Source of the DNA: Eremothecium cymbalariae DBVPG#7215
Taxonomy: Eukaryota > Ascomycota > Saccharomycetes > Saccharomycetales > Saccharomycetaceae
Direction: 5' to 3'
Length of the DNA stretch: 64,000 nucleotides
Assembly: GCF_000235365.1 (NCBI RefSeq)
Contig: NC_016452.1
Coordinates: 62,001-126,000 of the forward strand
Shown: piece after piece, positions 59,953 through 64,000 of the stretch
Numbering within the stretch: position 1 is the stretch's first letter
How the letters are laid out: each line of letters opens with the position of its first letter
Notes under the pieces: generated by a model
What the model saw: only the letters and a program-made list of their open reading frames with translations
Database searches by the model: none
Told to the model about the DNA's origin: nothing
Program-made: the position numbers and the translations under genes

Positions 59953-61308
59953 ATGAGTGATAGGGGCAAGCATTTGCTTGTGTTAGTACATGGCCTATGG
60001 GGGTCACACACACATATGGGTACGCTTAAGCAGTTGCTTGCGGAAACTTTTGCTGAGGACGACGAGTTCAATGAGGACGAGATACTGTTCTATTTGCCTC
60101 GTGAGAACGGTTATCTGAAGACGCTTCATGGGGTGGATTACATGGGGTACCAGGTGATTATTGAGTTGTGTGAATTTGTGAAGAATTATGGTGAGCGGCG
60201 GATAGGCAAGATTAGTTTTATTGGGTATTCGATGGGCGGGTTGGTATCGCGATATGTTATTGGGAAGATATTTACGGAGTGCAAGGAATTGTTTGGACAC
60301 ATGGAGCCTGTGTTCTATATGAGTTTTGCTACGCCCCACCTTGGTCTTGAGTTTTACACGTCGCAGGATCCCAATTCTAAGTCTCTGGTGATGGATGTGT
60401 TTTTAATGTTTTTACGGTTTATCGGGATGCACGCGTTGGGTCGCAGCGGCAGGCAGATGTTTTTGGCCTATGAGCAAGATGATACGTTGGTGAAGTTGAC
60501 TGAGGGTGAATTTATCAAGCAGCTGGGCCGCTTCAAATACCGGATTGCGTTTGCAAATGTGAAGAATGATCGTACGGTGGCGTTTTACACGTCGTTTATC
60601 AGCGACTACGATCCCTTTATCGAGACTAATAACAAATTGTTATACAAATTTGATACGCAGCTCCCTACCAAAGGAGTTCTTGGTGTGAACCCCCGGATTG
60701 TGGATTTTGCCAATCTTGATCCTTCTGTGAAGTGCCCAAATAACCGCAAATTCCACCTGGTGTTGTTCTGGTGTGTAGTGTTCCTCTCTCTGGCGTTTAC
60801 GGTGTTCCCCCTAGTTCTGGTGTTCAATCTGATGGCAACAATATATAGTTATGCGGTTACTATCGCCGAACAGTCCCAGATAGCCAAGGGTGATGGACGT
60901 CAGATTCTCAGGCAGAAATTGGGGTTGGAAAACAACAGTAACGTTACAACCGGTGCCGAGACATGTGAACCTGATACCGATTCGGCGGATGTCTCGGCTA
61001 GATGTCCTTCAGGAGAAAGCGAGTCCATCTCATGGAGCAGGTTTTTGGCGAAATATTCATCGAACACTCGTATAGGCAACAAATTTCGGAGATTGCCCTT
61101 TGATCCTAAACGCGCTAAAATGTTCGCCAATTTAAACAAGTTAACCTGGATCAGGATTCCCATTTACATCAAATCAATCAACTCCCATGACGGCATTGTC
61201 GTGAGAAACGGTCTCAAAGCATCTTCGACCATGAGTATCGCCTGTGCCTGCTTCACTGCCCATTTCACGAAGTACATATTATTACAAGAACAAAAAAGGG
61301 CCAAATAA
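59953..61308 (+). CDS. LPL1: Lipid-droplet phospholipase B Lpl1 (DUF676 family)
   Basis: Protein of 451 residues from the ATG at 59953 (S. cerevisiae Lpl1 is 450); the frame before it begins with GTG. Alpha/beta-hydrolase features: oxyanion VHGLWGS near the start and GYSMGG with Ser93. The FATPHLGLEF block is typical of the ROG1/DUF676 lipases. A long hydrophobic segment lies at about 266-298. Lpl1 is a lipid-droplet phospholipase acting on glycerophospholipids. Synteny: YOR059C. Confidence 0.93.
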   Translation: MSDRGKHLLVLVHGLWGSHTHMGTLKQLLAETFAEDDEFNEDEILFYLPRENGYLKTLHGVDYMGYQVIIELCEFVKNYGERRIGKISFIGYSMGGLVSRYVIGKIFTECKELFGHMEPVFYMSFATPHLGLEFYTSQDPNSKSLVMDVFLMFLRFIGMHALGRSGRQMFLAYEQDDTLVKLTEGEFIKQLGRFKYRIAFANVKNDRTVAFYTSFISDYDPFIETNNKLLYKFDTQLPTKGVLGVNPRIVDFANLDPSVKCPNNRKFHLVLFWCVVFLSLAFTVFPLVLVFNLMATIYSYAVTIAEQSQIAKGDGRQILRQKLGLENNSNVTTGAETCEPDTDSADVSARCPSGESESISWSRFLAKYSSNTRIGNKFRRLPFDPKRAKMFANLNKLTWIRIPIYIKSINSHDGIVVRNGLKASSTMSIACACFTAHFTKYILLQEQKRAK

Positions 61309-61411
61309 CGTGTGCCCAGAACAAAAGAAATATATATTTAAGTAAACGAACTACAGAATATAATGTGAAACCGACCGACCGACTAACTAGATCTCTCTCT
61401 TTTGTCCGGCC

Positions 61412-61909
61412 TTAGATCCATCTTCGTTCCGGGTCAGCTTTAAAAGCCAGGTATTCATCCCGGTTGAATAGCGACACTTCTGTCTCGTTACGGAGCCCCA
61501 ACTCCGCAAGACTCCGCCGCGCGTCCTGGACATCTAGCACCCAGCCCTCGTCCTCCCCGTCGTGGTCAAAGTTGATCACGAGATTCACACCCTTCGAGCC
61601 CTGCGCATGCGTATATATCTTCATTGTATCATACGAGACAGTCCGGAAAGCTCGAAACGCCCCATTATTCTGGATACTTGTCAGAGCATCCCCAAAAAGA
61701 TCCGCCGCCGTCTTCCGGTTCAGATCGTAGCCACGTAAAACCAGATTCTTCACGTTTCGATGGGGAAACGACTTGACAACTCGTACTGTCAACGTGGAAA
61801 GAGTTACTGTAATGAGCCGTTAGCGATGCGATCTCTCGACGAAAACTGTATAAAAAAGGCAAAAAACAAATGTCAACTTACAAACATCCACAGTGCTGCT
61901 ACTCTCCAT
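61412..61909 (-). CDS. AIM29: Aim29-like protein, two exons
   Basis: Exon 2 (61412-61806) has no usable ATG but matches S. cerevisiae Aim29: VVKSFPHRNVKNLVL, FRAFRTVSYDTMKIYTHAQ, INFDHDGEDEGWVL, NETEVSLFNRDEYLAFKADP. Exon 1 (61882-61909, MESSSTVDV) supplies the start. The intron phases agree and give 140 residues (S. cerevisiae 155). Aim29 is a small cytosolic protein of unknown function linked to mitochondrial inheritance in screens. Synteny: YKR074W. Confidence 0.85.
61807..61881 (-). other. Intron of AIM29
   Basis: 75 bases: donor GTAAGT (61881-61876), branch-like TCGCTAAC (61826-61819), acceptor TTACAG ending 61807. Joining T to TA makes a Leu codon and restores frame. An earlier TATACAG would run into a stop after a few codons, so the distal site is preferred. 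Confidence 0.8.
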
Positions 61910-63126
61910 GCGTCGGTCCGCTGAACTGGGGCAATGGGGACTATTTACCATCTTTGTCTACACACACAATGCGTTTGCTCCAGGGACAGCTCCACATGCA
62001 TAAGAGCTTCGGAAAGCCGTAGTAAGGCCATTGTTTCCTTTTTTCTTTGCGATAGATCCGGCCAGGGCCGCGACACATCCGGGCACGTGAGCACTCACGT
62101 GCCCGGTGAAAGTGAAACCTCTGCCGCAACAGCCTGCGGCGAACAGCACATCACACCAGGTATGCTGGCCAGCAATCCAAAACAGCCACCCCCACCACCA
62201 CACCACCTTGCACCGTGTACCGGCCCCAGGCGTGCCGCCGTCTTGCTTCCAGGTATACAGCCTCACACAACCCAATACGTCCGCCACATACTGCACACAG
62301 GAATAGCGTGCTTACCCGGCCACAAAACCCGTACACCACACCGCGATCTCCAGCCCCGCCGCCGCGGTCTCATGCGGAAGAATGCAAGTGTGCGCAGACA
62401 CTGCCACACTGCAGCGCTGCAGGAGCCGCCCGGAAGGGATTGACAAGGTTGCTGCTGTCCTTGCGGCACCATGCGTGCACCACTTATCTGCACACCGTGT
62501 ATCACGTGACCCACTTCGCCCAAACAAACCACAAAAACACTGGGAGCCGCCACCACCGCGCGCTTACCCGGCGAACACGCAGGGCCGACGCACAGAAGAA
62601 TGCCCAGACGGTTTCAAAAAGATAGATAAATAGCTTTTTGCTTCATAACAAGAATCTTATTGTCTGGTGCAATGTTCGACCAGCAAATATGCTAAATAAG
62701 CCAAGGTTATAAACAACAAACAACAAAAGAACCAACCACATTGAGTGTTGTGTTGTGTGTTTATACAACAGGAGATTTCGGGAAGATTTGCTAGAGATAG
62801 ATAGAAAAGCAATAGGTTAGAAAATCTTTGCAAAAGTTGATTCAAGTTGGTGAGGATTAAGTACGGATAGTTTGTTTTTTATTTTAATTTTTTTTGTATT
62901 AATTATAGGTTGAGGAAGAAAGTGGAAAGACAGAGTGAAAGAGTTGAGAAAGTGAGAGAGAGCCAGAACAAGGTAGGACGCTGGTACAAGGATAAAGTTG
63001 GACTTGGAAAGTGAGCGTGACAGTGAACGTGAATTTGTCAAGAGGGGTTGTTTTTTATTGGTATTAGTTTTATTTTTTTCGGATAAAAAAAGAATTGAGT
63101 TGTGTTTTTTATTGTTATAGCTGTGG
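61910..63126. promoter_or_regulatory. 1.2-kb divergent region with a GC-rich half
   Basis: About 61950-62600 is GC-rich, unlike other gaps here, and packed with overlapping short ORFs on both strands, none recognisable. It holds the 28-base palindrome (62079-62106), a further ATCACGTGAC (62501-62510), and CCCGTACAC (about 62326), a Rap1-like core. From 62640 on it is AT-rich with purine/pyrimidine asymmetry. Size and content suit the large promoter of a regulated surface-protein gene. Confidence 0.45.
62079..62106. repeat. Perfect 13-base inverted repeat with two CACGTG cores
   Basis: CCGGGCACGTGAG (62079-62091), CA spacer, CTCACGTGCCCGG (62094-62106). Each arm carries CACGTG, the E-box bound by Cbf1 or Pho4, set symmetrically 12 bases apart. 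Confidence 0.95.
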
Positions 63127-64000
63127 ATGAGGATGTTGGGCAGCGGTTTCGCTCGTTTATTGAATATGGATTTGAGAGGGGGGTGGTTGGTTTTAGTTCT
63201 TCTAGTTTTCTGCCGGTGCGTTTGCGGTGCTGGGGAGGTGGTTCTGGGAGGGGGTGGTTCACCTGGAGGGTTAATTGCGGACAGCAAGATGATGGTATAT
63301 GGCGCTGGTGTTGGTGGAGTACGATGTCCGTCGGCTGGAGAGACAGATATGTGTAGTTTGGGCGGTGTAATGGGGTTGGAAGAGGTGTGTAGTGATGCAA
63401 GGTATTCAAAGACGGTGCTATCTGCCAGGTCGAATACAGCTGCGGCTGCGGCTAGGGCCACGGCCGCGTCTGGCTTTGACCGATCTCCCCTTCGGCGACG
63501 AGACTCAGTGAACATGACGTCTTTGGATTCACCCGGTTTGCCGATAGTAGATGCAACGGAGGTGTCTGGTACTTCGATCGGTTTGAGTGTTGGGTGGCTG
63601 ACATTTTCTGCTGCTTTTATGTCGATAACCTCTGCGCCCTCCGCGACCGTATCTCTCGAGGGTAGCATTGGGCTGGAAAGCTCTGTTTTCGATGCAGATT
63701 TATCTACAGATGGTGTGTCATTGTCTGTGACTGCGACAGTTGCTGCGACAGTTGCTGCGACGCAGAGTGCGAGTTTGGGGGATGTCCATGCGACAGCTTC
63801 AGTAAGTGGAGATATTTATGTTTCGGGGTTTGATTCTTCTGATCACCTGCAGTCAACTAGCATGTCATATTTCGTACCTACGTTGCTATCTCCTATTCCG
63901 TCAATATCTGCAAGTGTGGACCCATTCAGTTCTATGCAGCATTCTTCATTTTCAACGGCTGTAGACGTGAAAGACGTCACAGGGTCGCGCCTTTCTTCTG
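63127..64000 (+). CDS. Secreted Ser/Thr-rich surface protein, N-terminal part (runs off the end)
   Basis: An open frame of 291 codons without a stop reaches the window edge. ATGs are at 63127, 63133 and 63166. The third gives MDLRGGWLVLVLLVFCRC, a good signal peptide ending near CGA. After a Gly/Cys-containing stretch and a basic patch (FDRSPLRRR), the sequence becomes rich in Ser, Thr, Ala and Val, with a short repeat (TVAATVAATQ), as in mucin-like wall or sensor proteins (Msb2/Hkr1 or GPI-protein type). I cannot tell which family without the C-terminus. It does not match a gene expected by synteny. A 283-codon minus-strand ORF (62817-63668) overlaps but is low complexity. Confidence 0.6.
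   Translation, partial: MRMLGSGFARLLNMDLRGGWLVLVLLVFCRCVCGAGEVVLGGGGSPGGLIADSKMMVYGAGVGGVRCPSAGETDMCSLGGVMGLEEVCSDARYSKTVLSARSNTAAAAARATAASGFDRSPLRRRDSVNMTSLDSPGLPIVDATEVSGTSIGLSVGWLTFSAAFMSITSAPSATVSLEGSIGLESSVFDADLSTDGVSLSVTATVAATVAATQSASLGDVHATASVSGDIYVSGFDSSDHLQSTSMSYFVPTLLSPIPSISASVDPFSSMQHSSFSTAVDVKDVTGSRLSS

Noticed and set aside
62079..62106. Palindrome with CACGTG as part of a centromere (CDEI)
   Set aside because: No adjacent AT-rich CDEII of about 80-160 bases and no CDEIII-like TTCCGAA; the region is GC-rich.
62817..63668. Minus-strand ORF of 283 codons
   Set aside because: Its 3' half covers AT-rich promoter sequence and is low complexity. The plus-strand frame has a signal peptide and stays open to the window edge.

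Overview
The window is nuclear DNA of a budding yeast (Saccharomycetaceae) that did not undergo the whole-genome duplication (WGD). Genes are compact and mostly intronless. Introns, where present, use GTATGT or GTAAGT donors with TACTAAC-type branch points. Nearly every gene has a clear Saccharomyces cerevisiae counterpart. The order interleaves the two S. cerevisiae sister tracks, YKR074-YKR093 (chr XI) and YOR059-YOR084 (chr XV), in one run, as expected for the unduplicated ancestor (Kluyveromyces, Lachancea, Torulaspora, Zygosaccharomyces types). I cannot name the species.

Layout. 1-20 kb: start of a probable PTR2, SRP40, a 51-codon hydrophilin-like gene, LPX1, WHI5 (reading frame broken at a G8 run), PXL1, TGL4/5, DIA2, BUD21, an unrecognised membrane protein, TVP38, RTS2 and OMA1. 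20-40 kb: PRP16, MRPL20, an unrecognised gene, the fused HBS1/SKI7 gene, UFE1, CDC21, SGO1, DAD2, NUP133, RPF2 and MTD1. 40-64 kb: GYP1, TRZ1, VPS5, ALG8, MSA1/2, CYT1, YNG1, RPL3, CKA2, SLD7, LPL1, AIM29 (with an intron), and the start of a secreted Ser/Thr-rich surface protein that runs off the end.

Functions are mixed housekeeping ones: G1/S control (WHI5, MSA1, CDC21, DIA2, SLD7), chromosome segregation (SGO1, DAD2), ribosome and RNA biogenesis (SRP40, BUD21, RPF2, RPL3, PRP16, TRZ1, HBS1/SKI7), membrane traffic (TVP38, UFE1, GYP1, VPS5), lipid metabolism (LPX1, TGL4/5, LPL1) and mitochondria (OMA1, MRPL20, CYT1). There are no operons, mobile elements, CRISPR arrays or recognisable tRNAs.

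The most interesting locus is HBS1/SKI7 (25991-28664). A first exon encodes the Hbs1 N-terminus, a middle segment matches Ski7, and an intact GTPase follows. Splice signals and phases would let one gene make both proteins. Other points of note are a mitochondrial-presequence-like in-frame extension upstream of the TRZ1 ATG, a perfect 28-bp palindrome holding two CACGTG cores, recurrent TCACGTGA-type promoter elements, and two genes I cannot identify.
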